The translations under genes were made by a program, and so were the position numbers. Below, piece after piece: positions 30,114 to 40,134 of a stretch of 53,874 nucleotides of DNA (its first letter is position 1; every line of letters begins with the position of its first letter). The notes beneath the pieces were generated by a model. It was not told the origin of the DNA and did not search any database. It was given only the letters and a program-made list of their open reading frames with translations. Origin of the DNA: Candidatus Lambdaproteobacteria bacterium RIFOXYD2_FULL_50_16 (GTDB lineage Bacteria > SAR324 > XYD2-FULL-50-16); contig MFNE01000006.1 of assembly GCA_001783695.1 (NCBI GenBank), forward strand, positions 89,338 to 143,211, in the 5' to 3' direction.

Positions 30114-33100
30114 AAGGGGTCGAATGGATGGCCAAAAACCCGGTCGCTGCCAACATCTTGTTGTTGGTGATTGTCTTGGGTGGGGGCTTTACGGCGACTA
30201 CAATCAAACAAGAGGTTTTCCCGGATATTGCCCTAGATATTATTGAAGTTTCGGTCGTTTACCCTGGTGCAGGTGCCTCTGAAACTGCCTCGGCCCTCTG
30301 TTTGCCTATGGAAGAGGCGGTTTCTAATCAAGAAGAGATTGAGCGTCTAACCTGCCAAGCACAGGAAGGTTCTGCTCAACTGATCTTGGAATTAACCGAA
30401 GGCAGTGATGTTAATTTCGTTTTGCAAGAGGTAAGAAACCAGATTACCGCCATCAACCAATTCCCTGCGGACGCTGAAACCCCAATCATCTCTAGGGCCC
30501 AACGCCGCCGCGAAATCATGGCGGTTATCCTTTTCGGGCCGGTGCCAGAAACCCTACTGTTCGACCTAGGCCGCCGCCTTAAAGAGGAAATGGCTTTGGT
30601 CGAGGGGGTCTCGCAAGTCGATATAAGTGGGCATCGTAACAAGGAACTGGTCATAGAGGTTAAATCCGAGGACCTCAATCGCTTTGGGCTAAACCTGTCT
30701 AGCCTCTCCCAGATTATCTCTCAAGCCTCCCTAGACTTACCCGCAGGGTCGGTTAAAACCGAGCGGGGAGAAATTTTACTGCGCAGCATCTCCAAGCGTC
30801 AAGAGGTCGAAGAATTTGGGGTTATAGCGGTGCAGACCGCCAAAGACGGGGCGCGGGTCGAGTTGGGTGACATAGCCAAGATTGAGGAGCGGCTACAACA
30901 AAAACGCAATTTTGTGCGTTTTGACGGGCAACCGGCGATCTATTTTCATCTATACCAATCGGACCGGGTCACTCCAGCCGAGGTTTCTAAAAACATTAAG
31001 GAATACCTGACCCAACGGCAATCTAGCTTGCCTGAATCCTTGCACTTGACCCTTTGGAATGACCGTAGCGACGTCTTTGTGGACCGGTTCCAATTGTTAA
31101 TAAAAAACGCCGCTATGGGCCTAGTGCTGGTGTTTGTGATTTTGGCGATGTTTATGGAGATCCACCTCGCCTTTTGGGTGATGCTTGGGATTCCGGTCAG
31201 TTTTTTGGGCTCTTTGGCTTTGTTACCCTATACGGGGATAACCATTAACATGATGAGTCTCTTTGCCTTTATTTTGGTTTTAGGGATTGTGGTTGATGAC
31301 GCGATAGTGATCGGGGAAAAGGTCTTTCAAAATCTGGAGGCCGGTATGCCCCGCCAGCAAGCGGCCATCCAAGGTTGTTACGAGATGGGTGGGCCGGTCA
31401 TTTATTCGGTGCTGACTACCTTGGTTGCGTTTGCCCCTTTGATGTACATTGAGGGGCGGATGGGCAAGTTTATGGTGGCCATTCCGGTGATTGTAATGGC
31501 CGTTTTGGTGGTTAGCCTAATCGAAGCCTTGTTTGTTTTACCCTCCCATTTAGCTAGACCAGTAAAGATTAGCACCAATCCCATCATGGTGAAGCTAGAA
31601 CACTACCGTGAAAAAGCGGAAGTTTGGCTGAATCAAATCATCGAGGGCCCTTATAAAAAAAACCTCAATTGGGCGCTGCATAACCGGCATTCTACGGTGG
31701 CCTTGGCATTGGCGACGCTGATGGTTTGTGTCGGTCTGGTGATGGGTGGGGTCTTAAAGATGCAGTTTTTCCCCAAGATCGAGTCTGACGAGGTCAGTCT
31801 GACCGCCGAGTTGCCTCCCGGATATCCCGCCGACAAAGCCCAACTGGTTTTAGAAACCCTAGAGGAGGTTGGAAAGCGAGAATTGGCCAAGATTGATCAG
31901 GAAAAAGGCAAGGGATTAACGAGTTTTGATCATGCCTATTCTACCTATCGAGACCAAGGCGGCGGTGGGTCGCCCAACGCCCAAGCAGAGGTCAAACTTC
32001 GGCTTAAAGAAAAGCGGAGCATTAGCACCTTTGAATTTGCAGCGCGGTGGCGAAAAGCAGTAGGTCCTATGCCCGAGGTTTTATCACTTGCTTTAAGTGG
32101 AAGGGGGATGGACTTTGGCGCGGATATCCAGTTGAGCCTTAGCCACGAAGACCCTGAAGTCTTGAATCAAGCAGTCACCGAGGCCAAGACCCATTTGGTT
32201 GGTTTTGTCGGGGTCAAAGAGGTGGAAGATAGCCAAAAGGAAGGTAAACGCGAACTTCGCTATCACTTAAGCCCGGCTGCCCGTAGTTTAGGGATAACAC
32301 CCCAAGCCTTCGCCCAGGCGCTGCGAGGGGCCTTTTTTGGCACGGAGGTTTTGAGGTTACAAAAAGATAAACAAGAGATCAGTGTTTATTTGCGTTTAGG
32401 GGAGTCTGAAAAAGACCAATTGGCTAGTTTGCAAAACCTAAGAATCTCCTCTCCTGGAGGAGGGGAGATTACCTTGGCGGAAGCAGCCTACCAAGTGGAG
32501 GCCCAAGAGCCAGCAGCGATTGTGCGGATTAACCGGCAACCGGTGATTGATGTCACCGCCAAGATTGAGGATTCAGTAAAAGACCCGGATCAGATTACTA
32601 ACAGCCTCAAACAAGACTTTGTGCCCGTCTTGATCCAACATCATCCCGGTTTGTTGGTCAATATGGAAGGGGCGGACAAGGAGCGCAAACGCTCGGCAGA
32701 TAGCCTTTGGATGGGTTTTATTATGGCCCTGGTCTTGATTTACGCGATTTTAGCGATCTTTTTTAGGAGTTATCTTCAACCGGCGATGGTGATGTCGGCG
32801 ATTCCCTTTGGGATTGCAGGGGCGGTGTTTGGTCACTTGATTTTGGGGCACCCGCTTAGTTTTATGAGCCTTTTTGGCCTAGTGGGGCTTTCAGGGGTGG
32901 TGGTTAACGACGCTTTGATTTTAGTAGAGGCGATAAACCTACATCCCAAACTATCTTCTGATCCTTTTGCGGCCATCATTGAAGCGGCCCAGTCTAGGGT
33001 GCGGCCCATTATTATGACCAGTTTAACCACCTTTTTAGGATTGATGCCCATCTTGGCCGAAACCAGTCGTCAGGCGCAGTTTTTGATTCCCATGGCCATT

Positions 33101-33214
33101 AGTTTGGGCGTGGGGATTATGTTTGCTACTTTTATTACCCTGATTTTGCTGCCCTGTTTCTATCTATCCCAACTAGAGACCCAGGCGAAAATTAGAGCGT
33201 TTTGGGCCAAGTAG
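30110..33214 (+). CDS. RND family efflux permease
   Basis: VEWMAKNPVAANILL, NQITAINQFP, GIVVDDAIVIGE, VGLSGVVVNDALILVEA. Confidence 0.95.
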   Translation: MKGVEWMAKNPVAANILLLVIVLGGGFTATTIKQEVFPDIALDIIEVSVVYPGAGASETASALCLPMEEAVSNQEEIERLTCQAQEGSAQLILELTEGSDVNFVLQEVRNQITAINQFPADAETPIISRAQRRREIMAVILFGPVPETLLFDLGRRLKEEMALVEGVSQVDISGHRNKELVIEVKSEDLNRFGLNLSSLSQIISQASLDLPAGSVKTERGEILLRSISKRQEVEEFGVIAVQTAKDGARVELGDIAKIEERLQQKRNFVRFDGQPAIYFHLYQSDRVTPAEVSKNIKEYLTQRQSSLPESLHLTLWNDRSDVFVDRFQLLIKNAAMGLVLVFVILAMFMEIHLAFWVMLGIPVSFLGSLALLPYTGITINMMSLFAFILVLGIVVDDAIVIGEKVFQNLEAGMPRQQAAIQGCYEMGGPVIYSVLTTLVAFAPLMYIEGRMGKFMVAIPVIVMAVLVVSLIEALFVLPSHLARPVKISTNPIMVKLEHYREKAEVWLNQIIEGPYKKNLNWALHNRHSTVALALATLMVCVGLVMGGVLKMQFFPKIESDEVSLTAELPPGYPADKAQLVLETLEEVGKRELAKIDQEKGKGLTSFDHAYSTYRDQGGGGSPNAQAEVKLRLKEKRSISTFEFAARWRKAVGPMPEVLSLALSGRGMDFGADIQLSLSHEDPEVLNQAVTEAKTHLVGFVGVKEVEDSQKEGKRELRYHLSPAARSLGITPQAFAQALRGAFFGTEVLRLQKDKQEISVYLRLGESEKDQLASLQNLRISSPGGGEITLAEAAYQVEAQEPAAIVRINRQPVIDVTAKIEDSVKDPDQITNSLKQDFVPVLIQHHPGLLVNMEGADKERKRSADSLWMGFIMALVLIYAILAIFFRSYLQPAMVMSAIPFGIAGAVFGHLILGHPLSFMSLFGLVGLSGVVVNDALILVEAINLHPKLSSDPFAAIIEAAQSRVRPIIMTSLTTFLGLMPILAETSRQAQFLIPMAISLGVGIMFATFITLILLPCFYLSQLETQAKIRAFWAK

Positions 33215-33218
33215 GGGG

Positions 33219-33551
33219 CTATTCGGTTTCGGGGAATTGGTAATCGATCATAGTAATCCGACCGGCCCAATCAATTTCAAAGGTGCCAGATAAAACACAA
33301 ACATGACCACACTTCTCCTGCAACTCTTTGAACCTATCGTCTTTCATTAAGAAAAAAACCCGCCGCCCTTCTTTAGAATATCCAACCGGTTTAGAGATTA
33401 GGTTTTCTTCCAAGTGCAGTCTCGTATCGAGGGTCACCGTGCGCCCGCGTAGGCTTTGGCTTTGATAGGCTAACTGCCCCCAAGAAACCGAACCCGCTTG
33501 GGCGCTGCAAGCGGCCAAAAGCAAACCCAATAAAACCCATCCTCGCCTCAT
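33219..33551 (-). CDS. Hypothetical small lipoprotein / exported protein
   Basis: Signal peptide with LLAACSAQAG; start overlaps (ATGA) the upstream UGA-interrupted ORF. Confidence 0.65.
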   Translation of the reverse strand: MRRGWVLLGLLLAACSAQAGSVSWGQLAYQSQSLRGRTVTLDTRLHLEENLISKPVGYSKEGRRVFFLMKDDRFKELQEKCGHVCVLSGTFEIDWAGRITMIDYQFPETE

Positions 33552-33826
33552 TTAACCTCCGGGCCGCTCAAAAGTGGGCTAATGGCCATTAAGTGATTAA
33601 AGATCTTTTTATAGGCGACTTTTACCCGCTGGCCAGGGGCAAGCCCACCGGGGTCAACCGAACCTTTAGGGGTTTTAGAATCTAACCGAAGCAGCTTCAG
33701 TCTGCCCCCACTGGTTTCGACATACACGATGTCGGGAGGAATCCCTCAACCTTGAACCTTCCCACTGCTAGGTTCAAAATTCAAAAAAACCGCCTCAACC
33801 TCCAAAACAGGATACATCTGGCTCAT
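33548..33826 (-). pseudogene. 93-codon ORF with one in-frame UGA (33746-33748): nonsense-mutated gene or UGA recoding candidate
   Basis: AGGAG + ATG; MSQMYPVLEVEAVFLNFEPSSGKVQG*GIPPDIVYVETSGGRLKLLRLDSKTPKGSVDPGGLAPGQRVKVAYKKIFNHLMAISPLLSGPEVK*. Confidence 0.6.
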
Positions 33827-33999
33827 TTTTCTCCTCTTCTACAGAAGTTTAGCGTTTTTAAGAGGGCTATGGCAAGCCTGCCCCCTAGAGGTCGAAAAGC
33901 CTGAATTAATTAAAGAGGCCTTAAAGGCACACCTCAAAATAAAGGGTTAATTTTTTAACGGTTTGCAAACCTACCCAAAACCCCTTTCGGGGCTTGGGG

Positions 34000-34482
34000 C
34001 TAGGCCATGTCTTTGGGGACAGGGGAGGTCTTTCTTAGGGGGTAAAAGAAGAGGTCTAGTTCGTCTTCGCCCACTTCGCGCCCAGAGCGGTTATAGAGGG
34101 CATAGCCCGAGTCATAAAGCCCACGGACCCCGCCACGAAGGGATTTAGTGTTTTTAAATCCCATTTGGTTAAGTAAATGGGCCGCCAGTAGCGAGCGGCG
34201 ACCACTGCGACAGATGACCAGGACTTCTTTATCCCGAGCATCGGCCAGTTCGGCAACGGTGTCTTCAAAACCATGGTCAGCGGCAGATTCTAAGATACCG
34301 CGAGGGACCCATAGCGAACCCTTTACATGGGCCACCGCAAATTCTTGCTCTTCGCGGACGTCGAGCACTAGTCCTGAATAACCCTCTTCGAAGGCGGCTT
34401 CCACCTCCCAAGGTAGCACTTCGGCCACTTGACCTCGGACTTGAGCCAAAAAGTCGTCAAAGGTCATCCGGTTTTGATTCAT
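34000..34482 (-). CDS. Rhodanese-like domain protein
   Basis: LVLDVREEQEFAVAHVKGSLWVPRG...VLVICRSGRRSLLAAHLL. Confidence 0.93.
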   Translation of the reverse strand: MNQNRMTFDDFLAQVRGQVAEVLPWEVEAAFEEGYSGLVLDVREEQEFAVAHVKGSLWVPRGILESAADHGFEDTVAELADARDKEVLVICRSGRRSLLAAHLLNQMGFKNTKSLRGGVRGLYDSGYALYNRSGREVGEDELDLFFYPLRKTSPVPKDMA

Positions 34483-34484
34483 GG

Positions 34485-36164
34485 CTAAGTCATGTCAATC
34501 AAGCCACAGGGACATTCGTCGGCGCATTTATTACAGCCAATACACTTGTCCCAAACAAATTCGTAGTGTTTGCCTTTGGGCATTTTTTTAATCGCCGAAT
34601 CCCCGCAGTAACTCCAACAGGTGTCGCAGTCAAAGCAAGAGCCACAACTCATGCAGCGGCTGGCTTCGGCCAAAAGTTGCTCTTTAGAAAACCCCAAAAC
34701 ATAGCCGTCGAAATTTTGCAGCCTTTGAACCGGTTCGAGTTCGCTGATTAGGTTTCTTTGGGTTTTTTGGTAAAAATCGAGTTTCATCGACTGGTGTTTG
34801 ACGATCTTCTTTTTGGGCTCTGGTTTGTACTCCTGGCCTTTTAAAAAAGCGTCAATTTCTTCAGCAGCAATACGACCATCGCCAACCGCTTCGGTAACCA
34901 GACCTAATTTACGGGTAATGTCCCCGCCTGACCAGATCTTGTCTTCTAAAGACACTCGGCCAAAGTTGTTGGCCAGCCCGGTCCAGCCATTTTCGTGGTG
35001 CAACACTTCTAAGCCGTCGAAGTTAGGCGACTGGCTGATAGCGGTAATCACCAATTGGGTTTCTACCTTAAACTCGGTGCCTGGAATCTCGGTCACTATG
35101 GGCCAACCGTTTTCCCCTTTTTCACCTAGTTCCACCTTTAAAAACTCAACCCCAGTCACTTGTCCCGCCTGGTTGTGTACGGTTTTTGGGGTAAAGCCAG
35201 GATAGAGTTTAATTCCTTCTGCTTCGCCTGCGTGGATCTCTTCTTGGGTTGCGGGCATTAGTTCTAAGGTTTCTCGGCAAACAATGCTCACCTCTAAAGC
35301 CCCCATCCGGCGGCAGGTTCGGGCAACGTCGTAGGCGACATCGCCACCGCCGATTACTAAAACTTTAGCCGGCATTTTCGGGGCTTTGCCCAGGTTTTGA
35401 GCTAATAAAAACTCCACCCCGGTCAAGGCGTTAGGAGCCTCAATCCCGGCCAAAGGCAATTTCCGCCCAGTCCAGGCCCCAATCCCAGAGAAGACCGCGT
35501 CATAGTCTTTTTTGAGTTGATCAAGGGTTAGGTCTTTTCCAACCTTAATATTAGGGCGGAATTCGACGCCTAATTCAAAGATCCGGTTGATTTCGGCAGC
35601 CAGTACTTCGCGTGGTAGGCGGTAAGCGGGGATTCCGTAACGTAGCATCCCGCCAGGTTCAGCCATTTGGTCAAACAGGGTTACTTGGTGTCCCCGTCGG
35701 GCCAGTTGGTAGGCGGCAGACAGACCCGCAGGACCAGCCCCAATTACCGCTACCTTTTTGCCGGTTTTTTCGGCTAGTGGCTTAAATTTAAGCTGATTTC
35801 CAATGCCAAAGTCGCCAATGGCCATCTCAACCCGGTTAATCGAAACCGGCTCGTCTTTGGCACCCCGGTTACAGCCCGACTCGCAAGGGTGCGGGCACAC
35901 CCGACCCATGGTTGCGGGCAATGGGTTTTTGTCGGTTAAGGCGTTAAAGGCCATCTGAGTCGCCATTTCGGGCGTACGGCCATATTCATCTGCTTGCGCG
36001 ATCAGGGTTAGGTAGCCCCGGATGTCTTCCGCGCTAGGGCAAGAATCCGTACAAGGCGGAGTCTTTTGATTGTATTGAGGAAGTAAGGTTGATTGTTTCT
36101 TTTTCCCCTGACCGGGCAGTTGGGTGCGAATTGCCCTTTCGATCCTGCGGACGACGATTGCCAT
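34485..36164 (-). CDS. GltD-like FAD/NAD(P) oxidoreductase with C-terminal Fe-S cluster motifs
   Basis: VAVIGAGPAGLSAAYQLARRGHQVTLFD; VLVIGGGDVAYDVARTCRRMGA; CMSCGSCFDCDTC...CIGCNKCADECP. Confidence 0.9.
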   Translation of the reverse strand: MAIVVRRIERAIRTQLPGQGKKKQSTLLPQYNQKTPPCTDSCPSAEDIRGYLTLIAQADEYGRTPEMATQMAFNALTDKNPLPATMGRVCPHPCESGCNRGAKDEPVSINRVEMAIGDFGIGNQLKFKPLAEKTGKKVAVIGAGPAGLSAAYQLARRGHQVTLFDQMAEPGGMLRYGIPAYRLPREVLAAEINRIFELGVEFRPNIKVGKDLTLDQLKKDYDAVFSGIGAWTGRKLPLAGIEAPNALTGVEFLLAQNLGKAPKMPAKVLVIGGGDVAYDVARTCRRMGALEVSIVCRETLELMPATQEEIHAGEAEGIKLYPGFTPKTVHNQAGQVTGVEFLKVELGEKGENGWPIVTEIPGTEFKVETQLVITAISQSPNFDGLEVLHHENGWTGLANNFGRVSLEDKIWSGGDITRKLGLVTEAVGDGRIAAEEIDAFLKGQEYKPEPKKKIVKHQSMKLDFYQKTQRNLISELEPVQRLQNFDGYVLGFSKEQLLAEASRCMSCGSCFDCDTCWSYCGDSAIKKMPKGKHYEFVWDKCIGCNKCADECPCGLIDMT

Positions 36165-36415
36165 GGTTATAACCTCTAAGTGGTTTTTTTATTGGGGATC
36201 ATCGGCAGGAGGCTCTGCTAACCTGCTGGAATCACGCCTTTTATTTTTTTGCATATCAGTATATACATATGTTTACATATAACGCAATAACAAAATTTTT
36301 TTGCCCGGGGGGGGGTCTATAAAGTGAGTGATTAACCCTTTTTTCTTGCCTGGAAAGCTATTAAAGAGTCATACTGTAGGTGAGCGTTTTTTTTCTAAGG
36401 AGGGGATTGTTTGCT

Positions 36416-38941
36416 ATGAAAAAAGAATTATCGGGCAATGCCAATCAGAGGCTGGGTCTTATCGGTATTTTGGTTTGGTTTGTAATCGGAACCTTGGCCG
36501 TGTTGACGGTTAATTATCTGATGCGGGCGCAAGCTTTAGAAGAAGCCCACGAAAAGGCTTTGATTATGATTGAGCGCAATCTATCGATCCATGCCTTTAT
36601 TAATCAGCAGCAAAAACCCCTACTCCTAGAGGCCTTCCGCAGTCAGATACAAGCCGGTTATTTCGAGCCTAGTTGGATGTCTTCAACCTTTATTGTGCGC
36701 CGCGTTGAAGAGGAATATAAACAACGCTCTGCAGAAAAATACTATTACCGCGAAGCCGCGATTAATGCTCGCAGCCCCAAAAACGAGGCTGACTCCTTCG
36801 AGCGCGATTTTCTGCTCCGGGCGAATCGGGACCCTCACTTGGTCGAGCAAACCGAGATACGGGTTATTAATGGCGACCCTTATTTTCAGGTGATCCGCCG
36901 CGGGGAATCCTTGGAGCCCGACTGCCTCCGGTGTCATTCCACGCCGGAAGAAGCGCCGAAGGGTTTGGTGGAATATTACGGTCCGGTGCGTAGTTTTAAC
37001 CGGCAATCAGGCGATTTGGTCAGCGCCATTTCCGTTAGAATCCCCCTCGCCGAGGCCTATCAAAAGGTTACCCAACTTTCCTTCAAGCTATCTGGACTGA
37101 TTTTTTTAGGGCTAGGCCTACTTTATTTGATTCAAAATCGATTGGTGAAGTTTTATTTCTCCGATCCTTTAGAAAACCTAGCAAAGGAGGTGAGTGTAAT
37201 TGCTGATAGACCTTTAGAACTAGGTCAGCAGGTCGCTCCCCAAGGAACTGATGAGTTGAAACCCTTAATAAAGGGATTTAACCGGCTCTCCTCGCGGGTG
37301 GCTGAGTCGCAAAAGGAACTGGCCGAAAACAACCGGCGGTTGTTTAGGCAGATGGAAGAGTTGGACCAAGCCCATTTGGAACTAAAAACCTTTAGCCAAA
37401 GATTCCAAGAGCTAGCCTCACATCTTCCAGGGGTGGTGGTGCAGTTTGGCCAAGATCATAAAGGGCAATTGAGCGGACTATTTGTCAGTGAGCAGGTCAC
37501 TCCTTTTTATCATAAAACGTTAAGCGAGGTGATGAATAATCCCTTAAGCCTATTTGACCATCTACACCTTGAAGACAAAGCATATTTTATTCGCACCTTT
37601 GAGCGAGCCGGGGTGACCGGGGAGTCGTTTAGTGTGGAACACCGAATACTGGGCCCCTCGCCCAAATGGATGCGGGCTGACTTTAGTGCCAAGGTTGTGG
37701 AGCAGGGTCATTTACTTTGGAATGGGGTGATGGTCGAGATCAGCGCTGCCAAAGAACTTGAGGCCCAACTGCGCAAGGCCGAGCAAATCGCCCAGAGGGC
37801 TTCAGAGGCAAAATCAGGGTTTTTAACCGCCATGAGCCACGAGATTAGGACTCCGCTAAATGCCATGTTGGGCTTTGCCGATCTTTTGGCGCCCGGAATC
37901 CCTGATGGCCCCTTGCGGTCTTATATGGTAGCCATACAGGCGTCAGGAAAGGCCTTGACCAATCTGATTGGGGATATTTTGGATTTGGGGCAGATTGAAG
38001 CGGGGCAACTGGTTTTGCGGCGAGAACCGGTTTCCCTGCCCGCTTTGTTCGAGGAAATTAAACAGGTATTTTCATTAGAATTGGAGAAAAAGGGGCTTTA
38101 TTTAAACATTGAGATTGACCCGGCTATTAACGACCTATTGATGCTGGACAGGAGCCGGTTTTACCAGATTCTTTACCATTTAATTGGCAACGCAGTAAAA
38201 TTTACTCAAGAGGGTGGCGTTCGCCTAACTATTTCCAATGTAAAATCAAGGGGTGGTCGGGCTGAATTTTGTTTAAGTATTGAAGATTCGGGCCCTGGAA
38301 TCGAAGCGCACCGCTTACTTAGCTTAATAGGGCAGGAGGAGCCTAAAGAAGGAGCCGGAATGCCTCCTGTTGAGGCCCCAGGGCTGGGTTTGGCCATTAT
38401 TAGAAAATTGGTCGAAGCCCACGGTGGCGAGCTAGAGATAAATAGCGAACTGGGCCAAGGTACCAAGGTTAGTTTGCATATGGCCCACGTGGTTAAGGTC
38501 CCTTCCACCAAGGGGCCCTGGTCAAAAAACCAGCAGGATTGGAGTAAGGTCCAATTCGCTCCTGCAAAGGTTTTAGTGGTGGATGATATGGAAATCAACC
38601 GGCTGTTGTTGGTTGAGTATTTTAAGGATTCAGGATTAATCCCCTTAGAAGCGGGAGATGGGCAAGAGGCGATTGAGGTGACAAAACGGGAAAAACCTCA
38701 ACTGGTTTTAATGGACTTGAGGATGCCTATGATGTCTGGCGATGAGGCCGCTATGCGGCTCAAGGCGGACCCCGAGACCAGCCGAATTCCGATTTTAGCT
38801 TTAACCGCCTCTGCCAGCGTGACCAAAATCTCCGAGTTTAAGGCGATGGGTTTTGATGGTTATCTAACAAAGCCAATCGATATTAATAGCTTATTTGAGA
38901 CCATGGCCCACTATCTGGCCCACGCGCCCTTAAAAAGCTAA
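36416..38941 (+). CDS. Hybrid histidine kinase with N-terminal DUF3365/Tll0287-like sensor containing a c-type heme motif
   Basis: EPDCLRCHSTPEEAPKGLVEYYG (CxxCH); MSHEIRTPLNAMLGFADLL; receiver VLVVDDMEINRLLL. Confidence 0.88.
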   Translation: MKKELSGNANQRLGLIGILVWFVIGTLAVLTVNYLMRAQALEEAHEKALIMIERNLSIHAFINQQQKPLLLEAFRSQIQAGYFEPSWMSSTFIVRRVEEEYKQRSAEKYYYREAAINARSPKNEADSFERDFLLRANRDPHLVEQTEIRVINGDPYFQVIRRGESLEPDCLRCHSTPEEAPKGLVEYYGPVRSFNRQSGDLVSAISVRIPLAEAYQKVTQLSFKLSGLIFLGLGLLYLIQNRLVKFYFSDPLENLAKEVSVIADRPLELGQQVAPQGTDELKPLIKGFNRLSSRVAESQKELAENNRRLFRQMEELDQAHLELKTFSQRFQELASHLPGVVVQFGQDHKGQLSGLFVSEQVTPFYHKTLSEVMNNPLSLFDHLHLEDKAYFIRTFERAGVTGESFSVEHRILGPSPKWMRADFSAKVVEQGHLLWNGVMVEISAAKELEAQLRKAEQIAQRASEAKSGFLTAMSHEIRTPLNAMLGFADLLAPGIPDGPLRSYMVAIQASGKALTNLIGDILDLGQIEAGQLVLRREPVSLPALFEEIKQVFSLELEKKGLYLNIEIDPAINDLLMLDRSRFYQILYHLIGNAVKFTQEGGVRLTISNVKSRGGRAEFCLSIEDSGPGIEAHRLLSLIGQEEPKEGAGMPPVEAPGLGLAIIRKLVEAHGGELEINSELGQGTKVSLHMAHVVKVPSTKGPWSKNQQDWSKVQFAPAKVLVVDDMEINRLLLVEYFKDSGLIPLEAGDGQEAIEVTKREKPQLVLMDLRMPMMSGDEAAMRLKADPETSRIPILALTASASVTKISEFKAMGFDGYLTKPIDINSLFETMAHYLAHAPLKS

Positions 38942-39020
38942 AGATTAACACTGGTCACCAACCATGGACAAAGGCCCCCAACTTTGGCAGTTTAGGTGAA
39001 AAATCAATTTTGAGGAGATC

Positions 39021-39602
39021 ATGGGTAACTTTAAACTTTGGATTGGATTTGGTTTGTTGGTTTTGAGCGGATGTAGTGCTATTAATGGTCCAGCCAAAAC
39101 AAAGGTTACTACGGAGTTCCACTTTTTAGAAAACAGCAACAATGCGTTGGTAGTTTTTAGCCAAGTGTCCAAAAAAAGTATAAACCGGATCTATCTGCGT
39201 CCTCTACCTTTAAACAAACTGAGCCTTTATACCGAATTCGAACCTAACCGCTGGGTGGCTGCCGAAATTGAGCAAGACGGTTATCAGGGCAAGTTGGTTG
39301 TCTTGATGTTGCCAGCGGGGGAATACGAGATTTATCAGTGGCAACGCCAGGAATTATCTGGCTATTTGGCCAACATTCCTTGGGGTGCTAGATTTAAGCT
39401 GGAACCCAAAGGGGTAATGTACCTGGGGCGTTTTGTGATTGATGGGGAATTGAATAAATCCACCCTTAAGGTGGAGGATCAATCCACTTCAGACCTAGCC
39501 CAGTTTAAAACCCAAGTGCCTCGCCTAGCCGAGAGCAACCCCACCCTTAACCTTTTGCCCAGCCCACCTTCAAACCCAGTCCAGGATAAAGGTGGTTTTT
39601 AG
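39021..39602 (+). CDS. Hypothetical lipoprotein, paralogue 1
   Basis: LLVLSGCSA lipobox; LPAGEYEIYQW...MYLGRFVIDGEL shared with the next gene. Confidence 0.7.
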   Translation: MGNFKLWIGFGLLVLSGCSAINGPAKTKVTTEFHFLENSNNALVVFSQVSKKSINRIYLRPLPLNKLSLYTEFEPNRWVAAEIEQDGYQGKLVVLMLPAGEYEIYQWQRQELSGYLANIPWGARFKLEPKGVMYLGRFVIDGELNKSTLKVEDQSTSDLAQFKTQVPRLAESNPTLNLLPSPPSNPVQDKGGF

Positions 39603-40134
39603 GCTTCTACTAGCGGCCCTGTTTTTTTTAGGGGGCTGCCAAACCGCTTTTCAATTGGCCGATGCCAAGTCTCCTATGGGCGATGGTATTGATCAGATTG
39701 TGCCCTTCAACTTTGGCCAAAATGGGGTGGTTTTTTTTGGCTTTTCTGCGCCCGTGGGATACCGGCTCTATTTGAAAAATAAGGAGACCCGCGAATTTTG
39801 GTACTTGACCCCAAACCTGGAATCTAAACTTGTTTTTGAAGAGCAGGGTAAACGTTGGGAATTGCGGTATTTCGACCTGGAGCCAGGGGACTATGAATTT
39901 ATAGGTTTTGCGGCGGGCCCAGTCAAGGAATATAAGGCTAACCTTTGGCGGGCAAACTTCCGGTTAGACAGTCAGGAATTGCGGTACCTGGGCCGGATTG
40001 AACTGGGAAACGAGGTTTTGGTTTATCAAAACCTAGAAACAGATCAACAATTTCTGTTTAACCGCAAACCTAAGCTGTCCGAGGGCCGGGTTAAGTCTGG
40101 TTTAGAGATTTTAAAGCCAGACCCAGCCCCCTAA
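39592..40134 (+). CDS. Hypothetical lipoprotein, paralogue 2
   Basis: LFFLGGCQT lipobox; LEPGDYEFIGF...LRYLGRIELGNEV; overlaps the preceding gene. Confidence 0.68.
   Translation: MVFRLLLAALFFLGGCQTAFQLADAKSPMGDGIDQIVPFNFGQNGVVFFGFSAPVGYRLYLKNKETREFWYLTPNLESKLVFEEQGKRWELRYFDLEPGDYEFIGFAAGPVKEYKANLWRANFRLDSQELRYLGRIELGNEVLVYQNLETDQQFLFNRKPKLSEGRVKSGLEILKPDPAP

Noticed and set aside
33840-33950. Plus-strand frame ending RSLAFLRGLWQACPLEVEKPELIKEALKAHLKIKG*
   Set aside because: Plausible C-terminal composition, but no start codon or ribosome-binding site and it overlaps the promoter region of the opposite gene; not enough evidence
36300-36320. G-run (ccgggggggggtct) upstream of the heme kinase as phase-variation tract
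   Set aside because: Single noncoding homopolymer about 100 nt before the start; no evidence it alters expression
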